Both the position numbers and the translations under genes were made by a program. DNA of 8,759 bases, from the NCBI GenBank assembly GCA_020434375.1, contig JAGRAY010000066.1:1-8759 (forward strand), given 5' to 3'. Below are positions 1 through 6,814 of the stretch, piece after piece. Below the pieces are notes generated by a model. The model was not told the DNA's origin. It saw nothing but the letters and a program-made list of their open reading frames with translations, and searched no databases. How positions within the stretch are numbered: the first letter of the stretch is position 1; every line of letters begins with the position of its first letter. The stretch comes from Bdellovibrionales bacterium. GTDB taxonomy: Bacteria; Bdellovibrionota_G; JALEGL01; JAGRAY01.

Positions 1-130
1 AAGGCATGATGGCAATATTTTTCCAATGGGGGGCTGGTACAATTCGTTGAACAGCAATGTAGGATTTTTGAGCGCAACCGAATAGAAAAAAAACTCCGAA
101 AATTGCCGCTAATCTAAAGCCGAACTTCAC
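1..130 (-). CDS. Probable lipoprotein, N-terminal part (gene runs off the left edge)
   Basis: Reading leftward from a GTG at 130, the minus strand is open to the window edge and gives 43 residues with a clear lipoprotein signal. K2 and R6 form a short basic n-region, residues 7-17 (LAAIFGVFFLF) form the hydrophobic core, and LFGC at 16-19 is a lipobox with Cys19 as the expected lipidated residue. The mature start (AQKSYIAVQ...) ends in a KNIAIMP stretch, which resembles the first strand of several envelope lipoproteins (for example CsgG- or LpoB-type 'IAVLPF' openings). That likeness is too short to assign a family. The next in-frame codon set upstream reaches a TAG after eight codons with no other start, so GTG is the only choice; the ribosome site is weak. 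Phe at lipobox position -2 is less usual. The gene is divergent from the lipid operon and shares its 74-base upstream region. The role is unknown. Confidence 0.6.
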   Translation of the reverse strand, partial: MKFGFRLAAIFGVFFLFGCAQKSYIAVQRIVPAPHWKNIAIMP

Positions 131-138
131 TTCGTCGA

Positions 139-146
139 TCTTAAGA
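139..146. promoter_or_regulatory. TCTTAAGA palindrome, possible second operator
   Basis: A perfect 8-bp palindrome lies 8 bases upstream of the lipoprotein start. It contains the same TTAAGA/TCTTAA half-sites as the inverted repeat at 184-204. The two centres are about 51-52 bp apart, close to five helical turns, which would suit one regulator binding both sites on the same DNA face. That is inference; an 8-bp palindrome alone is weak evidence. Confidence 0.3.
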
Positions 147-183
147 GGAAAGGGCTAAATAGTCGACCTTTTAGTCAATTTCG

Positions 184-204
184 GTTAAGACACGAGGTCT
201 TAAC
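184..204. promoter_or_regulatory. Perfect 8-bp inverted repeat abutting the reductase start codon
   Basis: GTTAAGAC (184-191) and GTCTTAAC (197-204) are exact reverse complements around the 5-base centre ACGAG, and the ATG of the reductase follows at 205. Two readings are possible. As DNA it is a 21-bp dyad of the size bound by TetR- or GntR-like dimers, placed to block the operon. As RNA it is an 8-bp hairpin whose loop and first 3' stem base hold the only Shine-Dalgarno candidate, GAGG (194-197), so it could control ribosome access. The sequence does not decide between these. Confidence 0.6.
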
Positions 205-1782
205 ATGGAGACAAGTGCGTTAAAAAACGATCTTTCCATTAAAGATAGTTATGCTGGAAAAACCATTCTGATTGCCGGAGCCTCAGGGTATCTGGGTAAG
301 GTTTTTTTAGCGCTTGTCTTGGAAAAACTGCCAGACGTCAAAAAAATATATATTTTGCTTCGAAAGAGGCGTCTTCGAAGCTCAAGGGATAGATTTGAAC
401 AAATGATCAATCGATCTTTTGTGTTTCACAATCTTCATGAACGCTACGGGGCCAAATTAACAGATTATATTTCAAAGCGCGTGGAAATGCTTGAAGGTGA
501 TGTCGTTTTGCCAAATCTAGGCTTATCTTCTGCCAGTATTTTGGAACTTCGAGAGAATCTTGATCTTTTTGTGAACAGTGCTGGTCTGGTCGATTTTAAT
601 CCAGACTTGCGTGAAGCTGTGGCTATCAATATTAAAGGTACGCTTGCTTGTGCCGAATTTGTAAAAAGCTGTAAAAAAGCACGTTTTTTACATGTGAGTA
701 CTTGTTTTGTTTCTGGTCAAAAAAATGGACGATTTGAAGAAAGGGTTACTTTAAATCTTAATCCTATCGGGAAGCCTTTTGACGCTGAAGCCGAATATGT
801 AGAGATTACTAAATTAGTAGAAGCCCATACAGACGCCAATGACTCACTTGAAAGCAAGCGCCAAATACGTGAAGAGATGGTCAAAAAAGGGATGATCCGT
901 GCTAAGGAACTTGGCTGGACCAACACCTATACCTATACCAAAGGCATTTCGGAACATTTGCTTAAGCTCAGATATCCTGACCTTCCGGTTTCGATTCTTC
1001 GACCTTCTATTGTTGAGAGTTCGATCTCATTTCCATTTCCCGGTTGGAATGAAGGATTTAACACCTGCGGCCCACTCGCTCACTTGCTCAGCACATGGTT
1101 TAGATATTTGCCAGCAAAAAAGGGAAATCCCTTTGATGTGATTCCTGTTGATCAAGTGGCGAAGGCCATGGCGCTTGGAGGGATGGAACTTCTTTGCGGC
1201 ACACATAAAGAAGTTTATCAGGCTGCAAGCTCTGATCTTAATCCATTGTCCATCGACCAGGCTGCGGAACTTACATCTTTGAGTCATCAACAGTATTTTA
1301 GGCGCCAAGGTCGAGGTTTTTGGCAAAGATGGGTTCGTCCTTGGTGGCGCGTTAAAAGTATTGGAAATTCGTTTCATCCGATGGGAGCCAAGCAAATGAA
1401 ACTATACTGCCATCTCTTGTCAAAGCTTTGTAGGCAACTAAAGATGCACGCATTAGAACTTAAGTTTGCGCGGTATGAAAAAAAATGGGGCCAAATTTTA
1501 AACGTGTTAGAATTGTTTCGACCTTTTATTCATGATTACCGTCAGGTATATGTCACACAGAATCTAACCCAGATTCATATCAAAGAAAAAGACATGCGCT
1601 TTGATCCCAAGTCCTGGGACTGGAAAATCTATTGGCAAGATATTCATATGCCTGGTCTTCGTCGATGGTGTTTTCCTGTCATTAGACGAGAGACTGTTGA
1701 GTCGTTGAATCCAATACATCCGTTCTATTGGCCCACGCCAGCGAAAGTCCAAACTGAAATCAGTGATGTTAAAAGTAGTTAA
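205..1782 (+). CDS. Alcohol-forming fatty acyl-CoA reductase (NAD_binding_4 / FAR family)
   Basis: This family reduces long-chain acyl-CoA (or acyl-ACP) with NADPH, through the aldehyde, to a primary fatty alcohol. The 525-residue length is close to that of the Marinobacter-type bacterial FARs (about 510). The Rossmann dinucleotide motif is GASGYLG at 25-31, followed by the FAR-typical run of PDVKKIYILLR (43-53). The catalytic set is the HVST segment at 163-166 and Y242-x3-K246 in TYTYTK. ILRPSIVES (264-272) followed by PGWNEG (279-284) is a strong FAR signature. The C-terminal region (about 390-490) keeps the FAR-type ending, with FDPKSWDWKIYWQDIHMPGL (466-485), so the protein is complete and not a lone thioester reductase domain. 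ATG 205 is preceded by GAGG (194-197) inside an inverted repeat. It is the first gene of the plus-strand operon. The family is secure; whether the substrate is CoA- or ACP-bound and the chain length are unknown. Confidence 0.9.
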   Translation: METSALKNDLSIKDSYAGKTILIAGASGYLGKVFLALVLEKLPDVKKIYILLRKRRLRSSRDRFEQMINRSFVFHNLHERYGAKLTDYISKRVEMLEGDVVLPNLGLSSASILELRENLDLFVNSAGLVDFNPDLREAVAINIKGTLACAEFVKSCKKARFLHVSTCFVSGQKNGRFEERVTLNLNPIGKPFDAEAEYVEITKLVEAHTDANDSLESKRQIREEMVKKGMIRAKELGWTNTYTYTKGISEHLLKLRYPDLPVSILRPSIVESSISFPFPGWNEGFNTCGPLAHLLSTWFRYLPAKKGNPFDVIPVDQVAKAMALGGMELLCGTHKEVYQAASSDLNPLSIDQAAELTSLSHQQYFRRQGRGFWQRWVRPWWRVKSIGNSFHPMGAKQMKLYCHLLSKLCRQLKMHALELKFARYEKKWGQILNVLELFRPFIHDYRQVYVTQNLTQIHIKEKDMRFDPKSWDWKIYWQDIHMPGLRRWCFPVIRRETVESLNPIHPFYWPTPAKVQTEISDVKSS

Positions 1783-1830
1783 TGTGAGCGCGAACGCGTT
1801 TATGACAGAAATCGAAAGAGATAATAGTTA

Positions 1831-2955
1831 GTGTCTATTTTTATCACAGGGTCAACAGGTTATATAGGGTCCTACGTTGTTGAGAAGTTGCTTCGAGAAC
1901 ACAAAAATCCTTTGGCCTTATTAGTTCGTGCTCGAAATGAAGACGAAGCTAAAAAGAAACTCTGGAAAGCATTGCAACTGCATATGCCTTTCGACGAATT
2001 TATCAGTTTTTATGAGTCGCGCATCAAGGTCTACTTGGGTGATTTAACAAAGCATGACCTGGGCCTTTTGGGAGGCATTAAGGAGCAATTAGTCGATGAT
2101 ATGAATTCGATTATTCATGTGGCAGCGTCGCTAAATCGTAAATCTGATAAGGCCTGTTTTAATAATAACCTGCGAGGAACACTCCATGTGATCAAGCTTG
2201 CCATGGCTTCAAATAAGCGTCGCAAACTTAAACGTTTTAGCGAGGTGTCAACAGCAGCGGTAGCAGGTGTTCGACAAGATGAACTGGTTCTTGAAAATGC
2301 GATGATCGATTGGGACCGCAGTGATTACGATCCCTATGCTAGAACCAAAAAGTTTTGTGAATATATGGCGCATGAACTTTTGGAAGACATTCCCAAGACT
2401 ATTTTTCGACCAAGTATTGTGCTCGGCGATAGTCGATTTCCCCAAACCACTCAATTTGATATGGTAAGGGCATTTGTGACTTTGTCTAAACTTCCGGTTC
2501 TTCCCTTTAATAAGAATTGGAGAGCGGATATTGTGCCGGCTAATTTTGTGGCAAAAGCAATTGTTGATATCCATCAAAAGGATCGAACACTTTTTGAGTC
2601 TTATAATTTGAGCGCTGGATCAGCGTCGCTAACGTTTGAGCAAATTGTTGAAGTCTTGTCAGAGCATAGGGGAAGCAAACCACCCGTATTTATTCCAATG
2701 TTAGACCCGTTGGCTTCGGCTTTGGTTCGTCAACTGGCGAATACACCAAAATGGATGGGAGTCTCTAGGTTGTTTTCGCTCATGAAAGTGTTTTGGCCTT
2801 ATCTTAATTTTAATACAGTTTTTGATAATTCTCGCGTGAGACAAGAGCTCGATCTTGTTCCCGAGCCCTTTGATCAATATGCCTATGAATTATCCAAGTT
2901 TGCACAAGACGGTCAGTTTAACTATGCTTACAAGCCTTGGCCGGATGGAGCATAA
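1831..2955 (+). CDS. Extended SDR, thioester-reductase-like NAD(P)-dependent oxidoreductase
   Basis: A 374-residue Rossmann-fold protein of the extended short-chain dehydrogenase group. It begins almost directly with strand one: TGSTGYIG at 6-13 gives G7-x2-G10-x2-G13. GDL at 70-72, HVAAS at 96-100, S140/T141 and Y169-x3-K173 (YARTK) complete the usual cofactor and catalytic set, and FRPSIVLGD (192-200) follows. These are shared by carrier-protein thioester reductases (NAD_binding_4) and by sugar or sterol epimerase/dehydrogenases, so the reaction is not fixed. Reduction of an acyl or keto group on a lipid intermediate fits the neighbours best. It is shorter than the preceding reductase and lacks that protein's FAR C-terminal block. 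GTG 1831 is the only in-frame start after a TAG at 1825-1827. The ribosome site is weak (AAAGAG near 1815-1820). The gap to the preceding gene is 48 bases and to the next 1 base. Confidence 0.8.
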   Translation: MSIFITGSTGYIGSYVVEKLLREHKNPLALLVRARNEDEAKKKLWKALQLHMPFDEFISFYESRIKVYLGDLTKHDLGLLGGIKEQLVDDMNSIIHVAASLNRKSDKACFNNNLRGTLHVIKLAMASNKRRKLKRFSEVSTAAVAGVRQDELVLENAMIDWDRSDYDPYARTKKFCEYMAHELLEDIPKTIFRPSIVLGDSRFPQTTQFDMVRAFVTLSKLPVLPFNKNWRADIVPANFVAKAIVDIHQKDRTLFESYNLSAGSASLTFEQIVEVLSEHRGSKPPVFIPMLDPLASALVRQLANTPKWMGVSRLFSLMKVFWPYLNFNTVFDNSRVRQELDLVPEPFDQYAYELSKFAQDGQFNYAYKPWPDGA

Positions 2956-2956
2956 T

Positions 2957-4393
2957 ATGAACTTAGACTTTGCCATGGGAAAATGGATGGAGGCACTCAT
3001 TGCATTTCGTCGTGCAAAGCAAAAGCTACAATTGCCGGGTCAAAAATGGACACCCAATCAAAAAATTAAGCTATTGTTTGCCGGTTACAATGGAACGAGA
3101 AACACGGGTGCAGACGTTAGGGTCGAGGAAACGATTCGACAGATTTCTCACGTTTTAGGTGAAGATCAGGTTGATATGACAGTTCTTAGTATTGATCCGA
3201 AAAAAACCGAGGGTTACTTTCCCAAAGCGAGACAAAAAAAGCTCGCTAAAATTTTTCCACCATTTTTGTTTTCCGAGTGCCCCAAATACCATGGTGTTGT
3301 TGCCTGTGAGGGATCAATGTTTAAGTCAAAGTTTGCCAATGCACTTTCAACCATGATGGCTGGTGCGCTTGGTTTAAGCGGCGTAGATCATAAGCTAGGC
3401 GTTGGTTATGGCGCTGAAGTAGGTCACATGACATCTGATCTGGAGGCGTTCGTTAAAAAAAGTTGCCAAGATGCTTTAATTATATGCCGGAATGAGCGAT
3501 CTCGAGAAGCTCTCAATCATCTGGGCATTAGAAATTTAGGCGGTACCGATACCGCATGGACTTTCTCTCCGTCACCCAGGGCTAGGGGTGCAGAAATACT
3601 TAAAGAATTGGGATGGGACGGGAAAAAAGAAATTCTCTACGTATGTCCTATCAATCCTTTTTGGTGGCCAGTCAAACCTCATCTTTTTAAGTTTTTGAAA
3701 CTAAAAATCTTAGGAAAGCATCGAGACACACATTATCAGTCTATTTATTTTCATGAATACAATGATCAAGATCGCCGACGTTACGAGACATATCTAAAAG
3801 CTTTGGCTCATGCAATTCGGGTGATTCAATCTAAAAAAAATGTATTCCCTGTTTTAGTGGCCATGGAGAGTCTCGACGTTCACGCGTGCCGAGACCTCGC
3901 TAAACTTTTGGAGAATAACCCACCCATACTCTGGAGCGAAGAAGTTACGATGCACGATCTTGTGAGTACCTTAAGGCATGGAACTTATATAATAAGTTCC
4001 AGGTTTCATGCCATTGTCACGAGTATGCCAGGTTTGGTAGCTCCGCTTGGGGTGACCATGGATGAACGTATTGAAAACCTTCTCACCGATGCGAAGCTCA
4101 GCGACTATGTTTTAGATGCTACCGACGAGCAACTAGAAGAAAAATTGGTGGCTAAGATAGATCTTTATTTGAGTAATAAATCAACCATTAAAAAGAACAT
4201 TAAGTCGTTTATTCCGAAACAGCTAAAACTTATGGCCGGTATGGGTAAAGACTTTTTGGATGAAGTCCATCGTGTTTACCCTGAGTTTCCTAAGAATTCA
4301 GAACTTAAAACATGGAAAGATTTTCTGCCGAGCTTGCCTGAAGATGTAGAAGCTTTGCTTTTAAAGCCTAAAAAAAGTAAGGAGACTTCATGA
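2957..4393 (+). CDS. Polysaccharide pyruvyl transferase family protein
   Basis: 478 residues. Family members (CsaB, WcaK and others) transfer a pyruvyl ketal from phosphoenolpyruvate to sugars of cell-wall or exported polysaccharides and have a GT-B-like fold. Matching segments are the N-terminal GYNGTRNTGADVRVEETI (43-60), the central NERSREALNHLGIRNLGGTDTAWTF (fragments between 179 and 203), and the C-terminal signature SSRFHAIVTSM (347-357) followed by LGVTMDERIENLL (364-376). The usual glycine-rich segment after strand four reads CEGSMFKSKF (117-126), which is atypical. No signal peptide or membrane segment is evident, so it is probably cytoplasmic. ATG 2957 is chosen because GGAG (2947-2950) sits 6 bases upstream and the previous stop is 1 base away; an in-frame ATG at 2855 would overlap the preceding gene by 101 bases. 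Its acceptor may be a sugar on the lipid made by this operon, but that is inference. Confidence 0.8.
   Translation: MNLDFAMGKWMEALIAFRRAKQKLQLPGQKWTPNQKIKLLFAGYNGTRNTGADVRVEETIRQISHVLGEDQVDMTVLSIDPKKTEGYFPKARQKKLAKIFPPFLFSECPKYHGVVACEGSMFKSKFANALSTMMAGALGLSGVDHKLGVGYGAEVGHMTSDLEAFVKKSCQDALIICRNERSREALNHLGIRNLGGTDTAWTFSPSPRARGAEILKELGWDGKKEILYVCPINPFWWPVKPHLFKFLKLKILGKHRDTHYQSIYFHEYNDQDRRRYETYLKALAHAIRVIQSKKNVFPVLVAMESLDVHACRDLAKLLENNPPILWSEEVTMHDLVSTLRHGTYIISSRFHAIVTSMPGLVAPLGVTMDERIENLLTDAKLSDYVLDATDEQLEEKLVAKIDLYLSNKSTIKKNIKSFIPKQLKLMAGMGKDFLDEVHRVYPEFPKNSELKTWKDFLPSLPEDVEALLLKPKKSKETS
4379..4384 (+). promoter_or_regulatory. Ribosome binding site of the first ligase
   Basis: AAGGAG lies 5 bases before ATG 4390, inside the end of the pyruvyl transferase gene. 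With the ATGA overlap it supports this start and translational coupling. Confidence 0.75.
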
Positions 4394-6021
4394 CCTTTAT
4401 TGAACTTTTTATTCAAGGTATGAGAGAAAGAACAACTAAAACCGTTCTAAAAGAAATTCATCCAGGTTTTGTTCGAGATGTGTCGGGTGCTTATTTTTTA
4501 AAAATGGCAGGTTCTGTTCAAGCTGCGCTCGAAAAGCATGGCGTTCATAAAGGAGATCGCGTTGTCTTGTTGGCTCCAAATAGCGCCAGGTGGATTGCCA
4601 TCGATGTTGGAATTCTTAGTTTTGGAGCGATTTGCGTGCCGCTTTATCACAGGCAAGAAGTTTCAGAGCTTGCGTTTATGATTCAAGATTGTGAGCCAGC
4701 TTTGGTCATATGTTGGGATGAAGCGGTGCGAACCGACCTTAAGACAAGGCTTATTCAGGGGTACAAAATTGTCACCTATGAAGAGGTCTTTCAAGAGTCA
4801 AGATTGATTCGCGTAAGCCATGTTTTGCCAAGTGATTGTGTCACCTTTTGTTATACGTCGGGAACCAGTGGTAAACCCAAAGGTGCAATGATCAGTCGTG
4901 AAAATATGGAATACATGCTACGGCAAACAAAGGAGAGAGTAACGGAGACTCTTGGAAAAGTGAGAAATGAGCGTGTGTTTCATTTTCTGCCGTTTTGTTT
5001 TATGGGCTCAAGAGTGATGCTTCACACCCAATTGCTTAGAGCAAAGCCCGTGTGGCTTTCAATGGATTTAAATCGCCTAAAAGATGAAATGCCAATCTGT
5101 GATCCACATTACTATCTAAACGTGCCAGCTGTTTTGGAACGTATCAAGGTAGGTGTTGAGGCAGTGATGACACATAAATCTGAACGTATTCAGTCTCTAT
5201 ATGTGGCTGCCAAAAAATATTTTGAAGGCGCTCCTATGACTTTTAGGGAACGCATATATGGCCTTTTGGGCAAGCTCATTGTATTTCGATCCATAAAACG
5301 GCAAATCGGAAAACATCTTAAGTTTCTTATATGTGGCTCGGCACCGCTCGCACCTTCAACTCAAAAGTGGTTTCAAATGTTAGGAATTCCCGTACTACAA
5401 GTCTATGGTCTCACTGAAACAACAGCCATTATCACAATGGATCGCCTGGGCGAAGCCGAGGTTGGATTTGTTGGAAAACCTATTCCTGGATGCGAAGTTA
5501 AACTGACAGATGATCAAGAGCTTGTTTGCAAGGGTCCAAATGTTTTCATGGGATACTGGAGGCGTCAGGAAAACACTAAAGAAATTCTTAAGGATGGTTG
5601 GCTTCACACTGGAGATCAAGCTGAAATCAATGCTCAAGGGCAGTACCGCATCTTAGGTAGAATCAAAAATATTTTGGTTTCTGAATCAGGCCACAATATT
5701 GTTCCGGAGCCTTTGGAAGAGCAACTCAAAGACCTTTGTCCTGCCATTGAACACGTTGTGGTCGTGGGTCATGCAAGACCTTTTCTTACAGCCATTGTCA
5801 CGGGATCTGTAACAGAAACGGAGATAGACAAAGCTATTGTTAAGCTCAACGAAAAACTTCCACATTACAGAAAAATTAAAAGTTTCTATATTTCAAAGGA
5901 ATCGCTTTCAATTGATAAGGGTCACTTGACCGCGAATCAAAAATTACGGCGCCAAGCGATTGAACGTTACTTTGAAGATACCATTGCATCTATGTATCAA
6001 GGACAGGGCAAAGCCTTGTGA
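4390..6021 (+). CDS. AMP-forming long-chain acyl-CoA/ACP ligase
   Basis: A complete 543-residue adenylate-forming enzyme of the ANL superfamily, which joins a carboxylate to CoA or a carrier protein through an acyl-AMP. The core motifs are in order: the phosphate-binding loop YTSGTSGKPKG (155-165), VYGLTETTA (338-346), WLHTGD (404-409) with D409 expected to hold ATP ribose, GRIKN (423-427), and LTANQKLRR (513-521) with K518 as the probable adenylation lysine. The overall pattern is closest to long-chain fatty acyl ligases (FadD15/Faa-like) rather than amino-acid adenylation domains. No membrane segment is evident. The start overlaps the previous stop as ATGA, and the end overlaps the next start as GTGA, so the three genes are probably translated together. 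The chain substrate and whether CoA or the operon's carrier protein is the acceptor cannot be read from the sequence. Confidence 0.88.
   Translation: MTFIELFIQGMRERTTKTVLKEIHPGFVRDVSGAYFLKMAGSVQAALEKHGVHKGDRVVLLAPNSARWIAIDVGILSFGAICVPLYHRQEVSELAFMIQDCEPALVICWDEAVRTDLKTRLIQGYKIVTYEEVFQESRLIRVSHVLPSDCVTFCYTSGTSGKPKGAMISRENMEYMLRQTKERVTETLGKVRNERVFHFLPFCFMGSRVMLHTQLLRAKPVWLSMDLNRLKDEMPICDPHYYLNVPAVLERIKVGVEAVMTHKSERIQSLYVAAKKYFEGAPMTFRERIYGLLGKLIVFRSIKRQIGKHLKFLICGSAPLAPSTQKWFQMLGIPVLQVYGLTETTAIITMDRLGEAEVGFVGKPIPGCEVKLTDDQELVCKGPNVFMGYWRRQENTKEILKDGWLHTGDQAEINAQGQYRILGRIKNILVSESGHNIVPEPLEEQLKDLCPAIEHVVVVGHARPFLTAIVTGSVTETEIDKAIVKLNEKLPHYRKIKSFYISKESLSIDKGHLTANQKLRRQAIERYFEDTIASMYQGQGKAL
6005..6017 (+). 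promoter_or_regulatory. Small hairpin over the ribosome site of the hydratase gene
   Basis: AGGGC (6005-6009), loop AAA, GCCTT (6013-6017) can pair as 5 bp with one G-U pair, directly before GTG 6018. CAGGG (6004-6008) is the nearest Shine-Dalgarno candidate and would be masked. An alternative pairing is CAAGG (5998-6002) with CCTTG (6014-6018). The core GGCAAAGCC (6007-6015) recurs before the second ligase. The segment also codes for the end of the first ligase, so passing ribosomes would open it. Confidence 0.35.
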
Positions 6022-6794
6022 TTAAAGTTTCCCGAAATGATAAGATTTGTACGTGGACTTTATCGGCAAAGCCGTGCAACGAAATTGGCCTTGATCTTAC
6101 AAAGGCATTTGAAAAGGAAATTGCTGCACTAAAGTCTAATCTTCCGAAAGTCTTAGTTGTTAACAGTGCTATTGAAGGGGGTTTTTGTGCTGGAGCGAAT
6201 CTTCGAGAGCTCTATCAGGAAATGCTCAAAAAAGACAAAGAGGTTGCCACAGAAGAGTTACGTCGATTTTTGGATCGTATTCACAAAATTATGAATACGC
6301 TTGATACCTTGCCTTGTGCGACCATTGGTGTGGTTCATGGTGTTTGCTTTGGCGGCGGATTTGAACTGGCTTTAACACTAGATGTCTTGGTGGCGGAGTC
6401 TTCGGCAAGATTCTGTTTTCCTGAGTTGAGACTTGGGCTTATCCCAGGCTTTGGGGGGATTCCGCGCCTTAATAGAGAAGTAGGCAATGCGGTGATTCGC
6501 GATCTTCTACTTACAGGCCGAAGTTTAAATGCAAAAAAAGCTCATGACTTGGGTCTGGTGAGTCAAGTTGTGGCCGATGGTAGAGGTATTGACATTGCTA
6601 TGAAAATGGCTCATCAAATGCAGCGGATTGACGCACACGTCGTTGCAAGATCCAAAGCTTTTATGAAACCTTTGCCACTTTTGGAATTAGATCGAGAGAA
6701 GCAGCAGTTTATTGAAATGTTTCAAAGCCCATCGGTCATTGAAGGCTTAAAAAAATTTATTGAAAACGAGGGGATTAGACCTTATTTGGCCTAA
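6018..6794 (+). CDS. Enoyl-CoA hydratase/isomerase (crotonase family)
   Basis: A 258-residue crotonase-fold protein, the usual length for a free-standing hydratase. The fold stabilises a thioester enolate. The first oxyanion-hole segment is GGFCAGANL (54-62) and the second is VHGVCFGGGFELA (106-118). E116 in GGGFE and E136 in FCFPE are 20 residues apart, matching the two catalytic glutamates of rat mitochondrial hydratase (E144 and E164). It therefore has the residues for true 2-enoyl hydration/dehydration rather than only isomerase or decarboxylase chemistry. LIPGFGGIPRL (141-151) follows as usual. It starts at GTG 6018 in a 4-base GTGA overlap with the ligase. Beside an acyl carrier protein and ligases it probably handles a CoA- or ACP-bound chain, adding or removing a 3-hydroxyl; which direction is unknown. 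A simple beta-oxidation role is less likely because no thiolase or acyl-CoA dehydrogenase is in the window. Confidence 0.87.
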   Translation: MIKVSRNDKICTWTLSAKPCNEIGLDLTKAFEKEIAALKSNLPKVLVVNSAIEGGFCAGANLRELYQEMLKKDKEVATEELRRFLDRIHKIMNTLDTLPCATIGVVHGVCFGGGFELALTLDVLVAESSARFCFPELRLGLIPGFGGIPRLNREVGNAVIRDLLLTGRSLNAKKAHDLGLVSQVVADGRGIDIAMKMAHQMQRIDAHVVARSKAFMKPLPLLELDREKQQFIEMFQSPSVIEGLKKFIENEGIRPYLA

Positions 6795-6800
6795 CCTATA

Positions 6801-6807
6801 AAAGGAG
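6801..6807 (+). promoter_or_regulatory. Strong ribosome binding site of the acyl carrier protein
   Basis: AAAGGAG, 7 bases before ATG 6815, is the best Shine-Dalgarno site in the window. It suggests the carrier protein is made in larger amounts than its coupled neighbours. Confidence 0.8.
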
Positions 6808-6814
6808 CATTCAT

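Larger units (their letters stand above)
131..204. promoter_or_regulatory. Divergent intergenic regulatory region
   Basis: This 74-base AT-rich stretch separates the lipoprotein GTG (130, minus) from the reductase ATG (205, plus) and must hold at least part of both promoters. It contains an 8-bp palindrome TCTTAAGA (139-146), a GTCGAC palindrome (162-167) and the larger inverted repeat at 184-204. On the minus strand TTGACT (178-173) resembles a -35 box, but no good -10 lies 16-18 bases further on. I could not fix a convincing sigma-70 promoter in either direction. Confidence 0.55.

Noticed and set aside
2..85. Plus-strand frame of 27 codons ending in TAG that could be the tail of an upstream gene
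   Set aside because: Too short to be significant, and the opposite strand gives a much better protein with a lipoprotein signal over the same bases.
1027..1395. Longest minus-strand frame inside the FAR gene (122 codons)
   Set aside because: It lies wholly within a gene with clear family motifs. The product has no recognisable domain; it is a shadow frame.
1820..1825. GATAAT as an internal -10 box before the second reductase
   Set aside because: No -35 box at 16-18 bases, and transcription would start on the GTG itself.
1783..1830. CGCGAACGCG/AACGCGTT palindromes in the 48-base gap as a terminator or operator
   Set aside because: The short stem has no following T-run and the arms are too short to stand above chance.
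1802..1831. Nine-codon frame (ATG to TAG) whose stop overlaps the GTG of the second reductase
   Set aside because: It could couple translation, but nine codons is well within chance and it has no clear ribosome site.
205..2955. Reductase plus ligase as an OleABCD long-chain olefin cluster
   Set aside because: No OleA-type thiolase or OleB-type hydrolase is present, and the first reductase has full FAR features.
2855..2956. Earlier in-frame ATG for the pyruvyl transferase gene
   Set aside because: It would overlap the preceding gene by 101 bases. ATG 2957 has a good GGAG site, sits 1 base after the stop, and family similarity begins well downstream of it.
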